DNA of 21,609 nucleotides from a virus. The stretch is from positions 1 to 21,609 of the IMG/VR virus record IMGVR_UViG_3300032053_000609; one strand, written 5' to 3'. The position numbers and the translations under genes are program-made. The stretch's first letter is position 1. Each line of letters starts with the position of its first letter. Below the pieces are notes generated by a model. The model made no database searches. It was not told the DNA's origin and saw only the letters and a list, made by a program, of their open reading frames with translations. Below, in pieces: positions 1-8,700 of the stretch.

Positions 1-2
1 CC

Positions 3-1217
3 ATTAATGTCAAGAAGATTATGCTGGAATTAAATTTGTATGAAGATATCTATTCACCAATTATGACTGGTGATGTTACTTTGGGTGATGCTGCTGACAT
101 TGTTTCTTCATTTAAACTCCATGGAAACGAGTACATTTTAATAGATGTAGATAAACCTAGTTTAGATAAGCCCATTCGTAGGACGTTTCGTATCTACAAA
201 ATTTCCAATAGAACTTTTGTTACCAATGCTCTACAGAACTACACATTGCATTTTTGTTCAGAAGAACTGATTTTATCTACGCAGACTGTTTTGAGTAAAT
301 CATTCAAAGGATTAAGAATAGATCAAATGGTTAAGAATATTCTTACCAATACTCTAAAAGTAAATCCTAAGAAGATGAAAGATGGTATCTTTACTGAGAC
401 AACTGGTCAATTTGATATTATCGTTCCACGTATGCAACCATTAGAAGCAATTCAATGGTTGTCTCCTAGAGCATACAAAGACAAACAAAATCTATTTTTC
501 TTCTATGAGAATAGAGATGGATTCAATTTTACCTCATTAGAAAATCTCATAAGTAAACCAGCATATGATACATATAGTAGATCTGTAAAAATCAGCACTG
601 AAGTCCCGGAAAATCAAAACTCATTCAACTTTATTAGTATAGTCGAGGATTTCGACATCATAAAGGCAATGAGGAATGGTAGCTTTTCTTCTACACTTAT
701 GGTACTAGATTTGGTGACTAGAAAACTTGGTACATATAACTACAATGCTACGCAGATACCAAAGGCTAGTTTATTGAATAAGCAAATTCCTACCAATGAC
801 TTGAAGAACCGTCTTGGAAATAGTCTTTATACATCTAAAGAAAATATGTTCAAATTTATTACATCAAAAGATTCAGATCCTACATCCAATCCTGCTGATA
901 TCAAAAATTGGTTGCCGCAAACGGCTACTAGACTTGGTTTGCTTAATACATTCAAAGTTGTTATCTCCATTCCTGGCGATATTATGGTCAAGGCTGGCGC
1001 GGTAGTTAATCTAATTATCCCCAGAATGTTAGTACAAGATGATAAAACTATCAATGATCCTATGAGAACTGGTAAATATTTTGTGTCTAGTGTTCACCAT
1101 CAATTTACTCAAGACATTGCCGCTACGGTATTAGAATTGCTTTCTGATAGTGTTGGTGCAGATTTACCTGGTGCTGCTCAGAGTTCTCAAACAATTTCTA
1201 ATATCATCAAACTATAA
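3..1217 (+). CDS. gp27: Baseplate central hub protein, T4 gp27-like (5' end outside window)
   Basis: This is the ring-forming hub protein that joins the tail tube to the spike in contractile phage tails. The frame is open from base 3 and reads INVKKI before the first ATG at 21. The conserved-looking text LELNLYEDIYSPIMTGDVTL follows directly, so the ATG at 21 is probably internal and the true start lies before the window. At least 404 residues are present, against about 390 for T4 gp27. Family-like patterns are the early 'YEDI..P.MTG' strand and the middle block with 'LSKSFKG' followed by 'IVPRMQPLEAIQWLSPRA' and 'FFFYENRDGF'. The C-terminal third is beta-rich. It overlaps the spike gene by one base (TAATG), as expected for two proteins made together and assembled as one complex. 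The assignment rests on pattern recognition and on the gp5 neighbour; sequence identity to T4 gp27 is certainly low. Confidence 0.8.
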   Translation: MNVKKIMLELNLYEDIYSPIMTGDVTLGDAADIVSSFKLHGNEYILIDVDKPSLDKPIRRTFRIYKISNRTFVTNALQNYTLHFCSEELILSTQTVLSKSFKGLRIDQMVKNILTNTLKVNPKKMKDGIFTETTGQFDIIVPRMQPLEAIQWLSPRAYKDKQNLFFFYENRDGFNFTSLENLISKPAYDTYSRSVKISTEVPENQNSFNFISIVEDFDIIKAMRNGSFSSTLMVLDLVTRKLGTYNYNATQIPKASLLNKQIPTNDLKNRLGNSLYTSKENMFKFITSKDSDPTSNPADIKNWLPQTATRLGLLNTFKVVISIPGDIMVKAGAVVNLIIPRMLVQDDKTINDPMRTGKYFVSSVHHQFTQDIAATVLELLSDSVGADLPGAAQSSQTISNIIKL

Positions 1218-3256
1218 TGTCATCATTAGATAAAAATTTCCTTGGTATGGATGGATTCATCTGGTTCTTCGGCGTTGTCGAAGACCGCCAAGACCCATTG
1301 GGTTTGGGTAGAGTTAAAGTCCGTATATATGGTTGGCATTCAGAATCACTTACAGACATTCCATCTGAGAGTCTACCTTGGGCACATGTTGTTCATTCCA
1401 ACAATGATCGTGCATTTGCTACGCCAAGAGAAGCAGATTTAGTAATTGGATTTTTCGCAGATGGGAGAAATGGACAGGCACCAATCATTCTTGGTATAGT
1501 TCCTGGATATTTCACTAGCAAGCCAGATACAGGTTCAGGCTTTCATGATCTAAGAACTAAGGAAACTCTAAAGCTTTCCCCAAAGCATCCAATCAAGCGC
1601 ACATATAATAAGGATGGCTCTGGTATTGTCATTGAAGAAGCTAACACTGCTAGCAATACTGTTCTGGAATCTCTACGTCATCCAAACTCAGATGAATTTG
1701 ATAAGGAAAGTATCTCTGGTGTCGCTCGCTATGAGAATCTGGCTAATACTGTTATCAAGGCACGTAAGACCAATCTAGACAAAGATGTGATCACCGCAAA
1801 TGGTGTTCAGTGGTCTGAACCATATCCTGCTTATAATCCTCTCTATCCATATAATCAAGCCAATGAAACAGAATCTGGACATATCTTTGAACTAGATGAT
1901 ACTCCGAAACATGAACGAATTCATTTAGCTCATCGTTCAGGATCATATGTTGAATGGTTTCCTACCGGAACAAAAGTTGAGAAGGTCACCAAATCTAACT
2001 ACAGCATAGTCATGGCAGATGATCATTTGCATGTCATGGGCAAAGTAATGATCACCATAGACAACGATGCTCTGATTAAAGTAAAAGGCGATGTAATTTT
2101 AGAGGCAGGCAATAATCTATCTGCTAATGTTGCAGGCTCTATGAATTTCTCCGTTGGTGAAAATCTAAACATCAAGAGCAAGAATCTCAATTTAGACGTT
2201 GCAACTGATATTACACTTGTGTCACAATCGGTTCATCTAGCAGGACAGAGCGTAGATATTACATCAGCAGACACGAAGATTGCTTCTTCTGGAGATCTAA
2301 ATCTATCCGCTGGCGGCGCTGGAAACTTCCAGTCTGGTTCCGATATGAATCTTTTGGCTGGCGGCGGCTCCAAGCTCACAGGCTCCGGAGTAGATATTAA
2401 TGGTGGTTCTTCTGTCAAAATACAGGGTTCAGATGTTGCTATCAAGAAGGGTGCTGCCAGTGCCTCCGGAGCGTCCTCTGCGGCGGCAGGAACGGCGACA
2501 GGATTGCCTGCTGCCGCTGGTAAAGCCACAAAGACCACCGGAGAGGCGGCAGCAGAGACGGTTCCGGTCCCATTAAAATCTGTGCTGATAGATTTCGATC
2601 CAGAAACGGCTGTGGCATACAAACAACAGCAATTTTTGGTGGACAAGGGTGATGGAACTCTTACAACTCCTGATGCGCCTGCTTCAAATACTTCAAACAC
2701 ATCGAATACTTCTTCGAACAATTCATCGAGTGCCTGCGGATTTGATCCATTAACACATACCTTTCTATCGGATCCATCTTCTTGGGCAATCAGCGATAAT
2801 GGTCTTTCTTTCATCAAACGTAAAGAGGGTTTCGCAAAAGTTGTCAAGGCAGATACTGTTGCCGCATATCCAGATCCTCCAGGGTCTGCAACAACGTTTG
2901 CTATCGGCTATGGAACCACTGGACCAGCTGTTGACCAGACAATTACAATTGGAACATTGATCTCTCGTGCTACTGCCGAAGAGTATCTGCGCTATGCTAT
3001 CAACAAGAAATTTCTGCCAAAGCTTCGTCAGACTATTTCTGTGCCATTGACTCAAAATATGATTGACGCATGTTTGTCTTTCATGTATAACATTGGAGAA
3101 GATGGTTTCTCAGGGAGCACCATGAGAAAGCGCATCAACGAGAAGAATTGGTGTGCAGCTGCTGATGCGATGCTCGCTTGGAAGTTTGTTGATAAGGTTC
3201 CTAATGCCAGTTTGTTAGCGCGCAGACGAGATGAACGAGCATTGTTCTTGACGTAA
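1217..3256 (+). CDS. gp5: Baseplate spike, T4 gp5-like, with C-terminal GH24 lysozyme
   Basis: This is the cell-puncturing spike, 679 residues. Residues about 12-105 form the gp5/VgrG OB-fold, with 'GVVEDRQDPLGLGRVKVRIYGW' spread over two strands and 'DLVIGFFADGRNGQAPIILG'. Residues about 233-411 are short repeating beta strands (for example GDVILEAGNNLSANVAGS), consistent with the trimeric beta-helix needle. Residues about 412-510 are an Ala/Ser/Thr linker that includes an Asn-Thr-Ser tract. Residues about 525-679 are a glycoside hydrolase 24 (T4-lysozyme-like) domain, which cuts peptidoglycan. Its Glu537 (KRKEGF) and Asp553 (AYPDP) match the catalytic Glu and Asp, but the usual Thr before IGxG is Ala562 (FAIGYG). 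In T4 the lysozyme lies between OB-fold and needle, so the order here is changed. The start at 1217 overlaps the upstream stop and has no clear Shine-Dalgarno, suggesting translational coupling. Confidence 0.88.
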   Translation: MSSLDKNFLGMDGFIWFFGVVEDRQDPLGLGRVKVRIYGWHSESLTDIPSESLPWAHVVHSNNDRAFATPREADLVIGFFADGRNGQAPIILGIVPGYFTSKPDTGSGFHDLRTKETLKLSPKHPIKRTYNKDGSGIVIEEANTASNTVLESLRHPNSDEFDKESISGVARYENLANTVIKARKTNLDKDVITANGVQWSEPYPAYNPLYPYNQANETESGHIFELDDTPKHERIHLAHRSGSYVEWFPTGTKVEKVTKSNYSIVMADDHLHVMGKVMITIDNDALIKVKGDVILEAGNNLSANVAGSMNFSVGENLNIKSKNLNLDVATDITLVSQSVHLAGQSVDITSADTKIASSGDLNLSAGGAGNFQSGSDMNLLAGGGSKLTGSGVDINGGSSVKIQGSDVAIKKGAASASGASSAAAGTATGLPAAAGKATKTTGEAAAETVPVPLKSVLIDFDPETAVAYKQQQFLVDKGDGTLTTPDAPASNTSNTSNTSSNNSSSACGFDPLTHTFLSDPSSWAISDNGLSFIKRKEGFAKVVKADTVAAYPDPPGSATTFAIGYGTTGPAVDQTITIGTLISRATAEEYLRYAINKKFLPKLRQTISVPLTQNMIDACLSFMYNIGEDGFSGSTMRKRINEKNWCAAADAMLAWKFVDKVPNASLLARRRDERALFLT

Positions 3257-3264
3257 CATAAATA
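3257..3264 (+). promoter_or_regulatory. Possible T4-type late promoter (CATAAATA)
   Basis: CATAAATA lies immediately after the spike stop codon, 28 bases before the gp25 start. It matches the NATAAATA form of the late promoter described for T4-like marine phages and differs from T4 TATAAATA at one base. Its position in a short non-coding gap favours function. The motif would be expected a few times by chance in AT-rich DNA of this length, so support is modest. The gp25 gene also lacks an obvious Shine-Dalgarno. Confidence 0.4.
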
Positions 3265-3292
3265 AGCACAAGCATAACCATAAGTAGACAAA

Positions 3293-3685
3293 ATGGCTTT
3301 AACCACCAGAACATATTCAGACTTTGATGTTTCATTCAGAGCTCATCCGATAACGAAAGATCTTGTTAAAAAGACAGGTGCTAATGCTGTTGTGCAAGCT
3401 ATTATTAATCTAGTTCAGATCAATAATTACGAAAAGCCTTTCCACCCAGAGATCGGCGGCAACCTTCGTAAACTACTTTTTGAACCAGTTGATAACATAA
3501 CGTCAAATTTAATAGCTCAAGAAATTAGACTTACCATAGCGAATTTCGAACCAAGAGCTACTGTGTTGGGAGTATATGTTCAAAGCAATGTTCAAGAAAC
3601 AGGGTATGATGTCACGATAGAATTTTCTATATTGACTCTACCAACACCAATTACCATTTCCGTCTTTCTAGAGAGACTAAGATAA
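3293..3685 (+). CDS. gp25: Baseplate wedge subunit gp25
   Basis: At 130 residues it has the expected size for gp25 (T4 gp25 is 132). Gp25 is the small wedge protein that contacts the hub and helps start sheath polymerisation; related proteins occur in type VI secretion (TssE). Visible features are 'DFDVSFRAHPITKDLVKKTG' at the N-terminus, 'INNYEKPFHPEIGGNLRKLL' in the middle, and the diagnostic EPR motif at Glu86-Pro87-Arg88 (NFEPRATV). The start is the ATG at 3293, 36 bases after the spike stop. No strong ribosome binding site is visible. It lies one base upstream of the gp6 start, matching the T4 gene order 25-6-7-8. Confidence 0.95.
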   Translation: MALTTRTYSDFDVSFRAHPITKDLVKKTGANAVVQAIINLVQINNYEKPFHPEIGGNLRKLLFEPVDNITSNLIAQEIRLTIANFEPRATVLGVYVQSNVQETGYDVTIEFSILTLPTPITISVFLERLR

Positions 3686-3686
3686 A

Positions 3687-5744
3687 ATGTCAGCCAATAG
3701 CAAAGTAAATTTAACAAATATAGATTTCGACTCACTAAAGTCAAGTCTAAAAACTTTCATGAAATCACAGTCTCAATTTTCAGACTTTGATTTTGAAGGT
3801 GCTGGTATCAATATCATATTAGATCTTTTGGCATATAATACCCATTATAATGCTTTCTATCTGAATATGGTCGCCAATGAAATGTTTTTGGATACAGCAG
3901 TTCTTCGTCAGTCTGTTGTTTCTCATGCTAAGTCTTTAGGATATACACCACTATCTTCTGTTGCATCACAAGCTACTGTTAATGTAACTATCACCAAAGC
4001 TAATAGTGATCCTACAGTTTTGCTGACGATGCCGCGCTTTTCTAGTTTCTCATCTGATTCTCTTGATGGAGTTTCTTATAATTTCGTAACGCTTGATAAT
4101 ATCATAGCTAATGCAAGTGGTAATACCTTTGCTTTCAATAATGTAATTATCAAAGAAGGTTCTCCAACAGTCAAGACATTTATTCAGGATGGGGCTACTA
4201 ATTCTAAACAAATATTTGATTTGGTTGATGCTGGGATTGATACTTCTACAATTCAAGTGATTGTCCAGAAGTCCCTGACTAACATTCTACAAACACGCTT
4301 TACATTAGCCACTGATAGCACTGTAGTTAATGCTACATCAAATGTATATTTCCTACAAGAAGGAACTAATGGAAATTATCAAATATACTTTGGTGATGGT
4401 GTTATTGGTAGTGCTCTAGAGGATGGTAATATTGTTATTATTAGCTATATCACCACCAATGCTGATGCTGCAAATTCTTTACAGACATTCAAACTAAAGA
4501 GCAGTTTGCTCTCTAGTTCTACTTCTAATGTATCAACAGTAGCTATATCCGCAGGTGGAAGTGCCGCTGAAGATATTAGTAGCATTAAATTTAATGCACC
4601 AAAATCATATATTGCACAGAATCGTGCAGTGACTAAGAATGACTACATTGCTTTGATCAATCAGAAGTATCCATATTTTGATGCAGTGACTATTTGGGGT
4701 GGAGAAGAAGAACTTCCACCAGTTTATGGCAAGGTCTTTATTTCTGGCAAACCAAAGAATGGTTATGCTGTAACAGAATCTCAAAAACTATATATCATTA
4801 ACAATATAATCAAACCAATTTCAGTTCTAACGGTTACTCCAGAATTTGTAGACGTAGATTATAATTATATTCTTCTATCTATAAATGCTGAATACGATTC
4901 AAAGCAGACAACGAGATCTGAAGGAGAAATCAAGACTCTGATTTCTTCTGCCGTGAATAACCATGCTAATTTAAATCTAAACACTTTCAATTCAGAATTC
5001 CGTTTGTCACGACTTTTAAGATCAGTAGACGATTCAGAAGCTTCTATTCTATCTTCTACTGCAAGTGTTTTCATAGAAAAACAATTTGTTCCTAGTATTA
5101 CTTCATCACAAACATATACCCTAACATATGGAATTCCTCTGAAGCGTGGAACTACAACAGATAAACTCTATAGCACTCCATCATTTAGTATTCTGGATAA
5201 TGGCGGTGTTACTCGTTCAGCCTTTATTGAAGAGACTCCAGAAAGCTTCTCTGGACTAGAAGAAGTGAAAATTGCAACATCTGGCACAGGTTACATTACC
5301 GCTCCTGCTCTAACAATTACTGGAGATGGTATAGGTGCAAATGCTTATGCTATTATTGTAAATGGTAAAGTGGCTTCTATTGTTATTGATAATCCAGGTT
5401 CTGAATACACGACAGCAACAATCAAAGCAACAGGTGGTGGCGGCTCTGGAGCAACCTTCGTTGCAGGTCTACACGGACGTACTGGAATATTGAGAACATA
5501 TTATTATGATGGTAACAACAATAAGACTATTATAGATGCTACTGCCGGGTCCATAGACTATACAAGTGGTATAATTGTTTTAACAGACTTTACTCCAACG
5601 GCAATCTCTAGTCAATACGGTATCTTGAAGCTCATTATTCAACCTGATGTTCTATCATTTGCTTCTTCAAAAGCAAATATTCTAACGATTGATCCTAATG
5701 ACATCAATGCAATCACTGTTGCACTAACAAATATAAACAATTAA
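3687..5744 (+). CDS. gp6: Baseplate wedge subunit gp6
   Basis: This is a 685-residue homologue of T4 gp6 (660 residues), whose dimers form the inner ring that ties the six wedges together; it is related to the phage P2 J family. The N-terminal block, 'IDFDSLKSSLKTFMKSQSQF' then 'DFEGAGINIILDLLAYNTHY' and 'NMVANEMFLDTAVLRQSVV', is highly characteristic of gp6 in T4-like phages. A 'FGDGVIGSALEDGN' strand and the 'AVTKNDYIALINQKYPYFDA' segment follow in the usual order. Residues about 525-605 carry two GxGY-type repeats (Tyr536, Tyr574) with a Gly-rich stretch, a module also present in three other proteins here and not a standard part of T4 gp6. A GAGAG tract about 11 bases upstream could serve as ribosome binding site. 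It ends one base before the gp7-like start. Confidence 0.95.
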   Translation: MSANSKVNLTNIDFDSLKSSLKTFMKSQSQFSDFDFEGAGINIILDLLAYNTHYNAFYLNMVANEMFLDTAVLRQSVVSHAKSLGYTPLSSVASQATVNVTITKANSDPTVLLTMPRFSSFSSDSLDGVSYNFVTLDNIIANASGNTFAFNNVIIKEGSPTVKTFIQDGATNSKQIFDLVDAGIDTSTIQVIVQKSLTNILQTRFTLATDSTVVNATSNVYFLQEGTNGNYQIYFGDGVIGSALEDGNIVIISYITTNADAANSLQTFKLKSSLLSSSTSNVSTVAISAGGSAAEDISSIKFNAPKSYIAQNRAVTKNDYIALINQKYPYFDAVTIWGGEEELPPVYGKVFISGKPKNGYAVTESQKLYIINNIIKPISVLTVTPEFVDVDYNYILLSINAEYDSKQTTRSEGEIKTLISSAVNNHANLNLNTFNSEFRLSRLLRSVDDSEASILSSTASVFIEKQFVPSITSSQTYTLTYGIPLKRGTTTDKLYSTPSFSILDNGGVTRSAFIEETPESFSGLEEVKIATSGTGYITAPALTITGDGIGANAYAIIVNGKVASIVIDNPGSEYTTATIKATGGGGSGATFVAGLHGRTGILRTYYYDGNNNKTIIDATAGSIDYTSGIIVLTDFTPTAISSQYGILKLIIQPDVLSFASSKANILTIDPNDINAITVALTNINN
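5268..5480 (+). repeat. GxGY repeat module in gp6
   Basis: Gp6 residues about 525-600 hold two copies of a short beta motif. The first is TSGTGYITAPALTITGDG (Tyr536), followed by 'ANAYAIIVNGKVASIVI'. The second is NPGSEYTTATIKATGGGGSG (Tyr574). The pattern is Gly-x-Gly-Tyr-x3-Pro, a strand, a Gly-rich turn, then 'A.A.I..G.V..I'. The same pattern occurs in the gp7-like, gp8-like and 919-residue proteins. Function is unknown. Confidence 0.7.
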
Positions 5745-5745
5745 T

Positions 5746-8700
5746 ATGACTGAGCCGATCACTAACACTGTATCAACTTTCATTGATAGTCAGCTTCCTC
5801 AATTTATTAGGGAAGATAATCCTCGCTTTGGTGCGTTTCTCAAAGCATATTATCAATGGATGGAGACAAGCAACAATTCTGCCATCATTGGAGAATCTAA
5901 GAAACTTCTCTCATATAAAGACATAGACCGTACTACAGATGCCTTTATTCAATATTACATTAATGACTTTCTACCATATTTCCCAAATTCAACAGCATTG
6001 GATGAGAAGAAGCTTCTAAAAGCAGCAAGAGATTTCTACCAAAAGAAAGGAAGTGTAGAATCCCTTCAGTTCTTATTTCGCGTGCTTTACAATAAAGAAG
6101 CCAGTATCTATTTTCCAAAAGACAATATTCTAAAAACTTCTGATGGTAAATGGACTCAACCACAAGCTTTACGCGTGGTTCTTGATGCCGAAACATTGAA
6201 TTTTGATGTGAATCAACTCGTTGGTAGATTTGGAGTTGGTTCTATTTCTAATACTTATTGTGTTATTGAATCAGCCAGTAAGACGGTTGATTCAGATCTT
6301 GGTATCACCCTAATAGAATTAATTGTGTCTGGTGTTACTCAAGCATTTGCTCAATTAGAAAATTTGAATATAACTTATACTACAGCCAATGGTAGTTCTC
6401 AATTATTCAGTCAAAAGATTATTGCTGCTTTGTCTGACATAAAGATTGATCCTAATAATCGTGGAACAAAATACACAGGGTATGTTAAGGATTCTGGTGG
6501 AAATTTCACATATCTTGGTGATCCTGTTGTTATTACTGGTGGTCTTGCTTCAGGCGATGTTCAGGCACGTAAAGCAACGGCATTTGTCGGAAATGTAACT
6601 TCTGGATCTATCACTGGAGTTACTGTCCAATATGGTGGTTGTGGCTATCGTGTGTTTCCGAACACAATATCAAGAGTCGTAAATGATCCAGCTGATAACA
6701 CTGGAGCAGGCGCAAATGTTATTGTGCAAGCATTTGATTCTACAAATTCTATATTTCTATTATTGAATACTGATGCAATCATATATAAACAAAATTCAAC
6801 TATTAGTGCTGCAGACTACGCATTCTTAAATTTGGCATTTTCTAATGCCAATACTCCTCTACAAAATGCATTTTCATTTGCAAATGTTCAGTTTGCTGCA
6901 ATCACATCAATGAATGTCATCAATGGCGGTGGTGGATATACAGCAGTACCTACTCTAAATCTCTCAACATTCTATTATTCAGATTACACTACTGACACTG
7001 CTAACACTGGCAATACTGCATTGCTAGCTAATGTATTGAGCTATATTTCTGAGCTTGGATATGTTTGTAATGTGGTTATTGGTTCCGGTGGAACAGGATA
7101 TAGCAATGTGACTGATACAATTGTAGTACCATCAGCCATTGGATATAATGCTACTTTCACATTCCAAACAACAGCAAACGTTATCAGCAGTGTTACTATC
7201 ACTAATAGAGGGGAAGGATATATTCAACTTCCTATAAATTTAATTATTGCTAATAGTACAAATGTTTCTAATTCCTCAGCCGGGTCTAATGCTGTTCTAA
7301 CAGCGTATGGATTTGGTCAAGGTGCACAATTCAATATTGCCGTCGACAAAATTGGTTTGATTAGTGATTTCAGAATCACAAGTCGTGGATTTGATTATAT
7401 TTCAACTCCAAATATATCTCTAAGAATACAAGATGTCATTATTAATACATTGCCAGCAAATACTTCATTTGTTGTAGACACTAAACTATATCAAGGAGCT
7501 AGTATAAATGCGGCAAGTTATAGCGCATACATTGACTCCTATAATGTGACTTCAGGTGTTCTTAGATTATACGACTATCAGGGAGCACTAAATGTCTTTG
7601 CTAATCTTGTTGCTACAACGCTTAATGCTAGAGTTAACATTTCTGCTACTGGAAACGTCAAAACCTATGGTGATGGTAAAGCAAAGGCTACTGCAATTTT
7701 CTTGAATGGTTTAATTAAATTCCCAGGATTCTATTTGAACACAGATGGAATGCCAAGTTCAGATATGTATCTTCAAGACTCAGATAAATATCACAACTAT
7801 TCTTATGTCATTGTTGTAGAAAAGGCATTGTCAGAATACAAGAACACTTTGATGCAATTAATTCATCCGCCAGGAATGGATATGTTGGGGCAATATTCTA
7901 TCATTGCTGATGAGAATATCTCACTCAACGCCGTTAGTAATATTAGTATTTCTACAAATGCTGCTGGAAATATTGGCGTTGATGGGCAATACTTTTCTAA
8001 TACTGGAAATGGTAATGGTTGGTATTCTATATTGAATGCTGGTAACACACCGCTAACAACTATGAAGCCACTATCAAATAGCACATATTGGATACGCACT
8101 GCTGCTAATACTCTAATAGTTAATTCTCCTACAGGAATATTAGCTCCTGATGGATCAACTTCAAATGTTGTTAGAATGACTGAGAATACTTCTCCATTAG
8201 CATTTTATGGACTATCTCACGATTGGGTGGGAGCTGAAAATCCAGTTGGGCAACAAGTAGCTAACGCAAATGTAACATTCTCAATATATGCTAAGTTTGG
8301 TAGTTCTAATGGTGCAAATCAGTTTCTCTCAATAATTTCAGATATAACTGGTGGTAATGATAATGCAGCGGTAACTACATTCAATACTGCAGCAAGTCCT
8401 ATGACGTTTCTTGCCAATAGTAACACTGGCACTCAGTCAAGGCAACGTGGTTGGTCCATCACTCCTGTTGCTAATTCAAATGGTTGGCATCGTTTGGCAA
8501 CAACGGTTACTTTGGGTTCAAATACACAACTTCGTTTCGGAGTAAGTTTTGCTACAACTAGTGCTTCATTGAGTTATCCTACATATGCAGGAAATTCATC
8601 TAATATGATTTATCTTTGGGGTCCTCAATTAGATACTAACACCGGAAATTCAATTACACCAAACCAATATTATGGTTTACATACAATGTTTGGTACACAG

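Noticed and set aside
2233-2847. 204-codon open frame on the minus strand under the spike gene
   Set aside because: It lies wholly inside a certain gene, over the Ala/Ser/Gly-rich linker whose complement is naturally low in stops. Its product is Pro/Ala-rich low-complexity text without a ribosome site or homology signal.
7783-7790. GATAAATA as a late promoter
   Set aside because: It lies deep inside the gp7-like gene, more than 1.3 kb from the next start, and is expected by chance.
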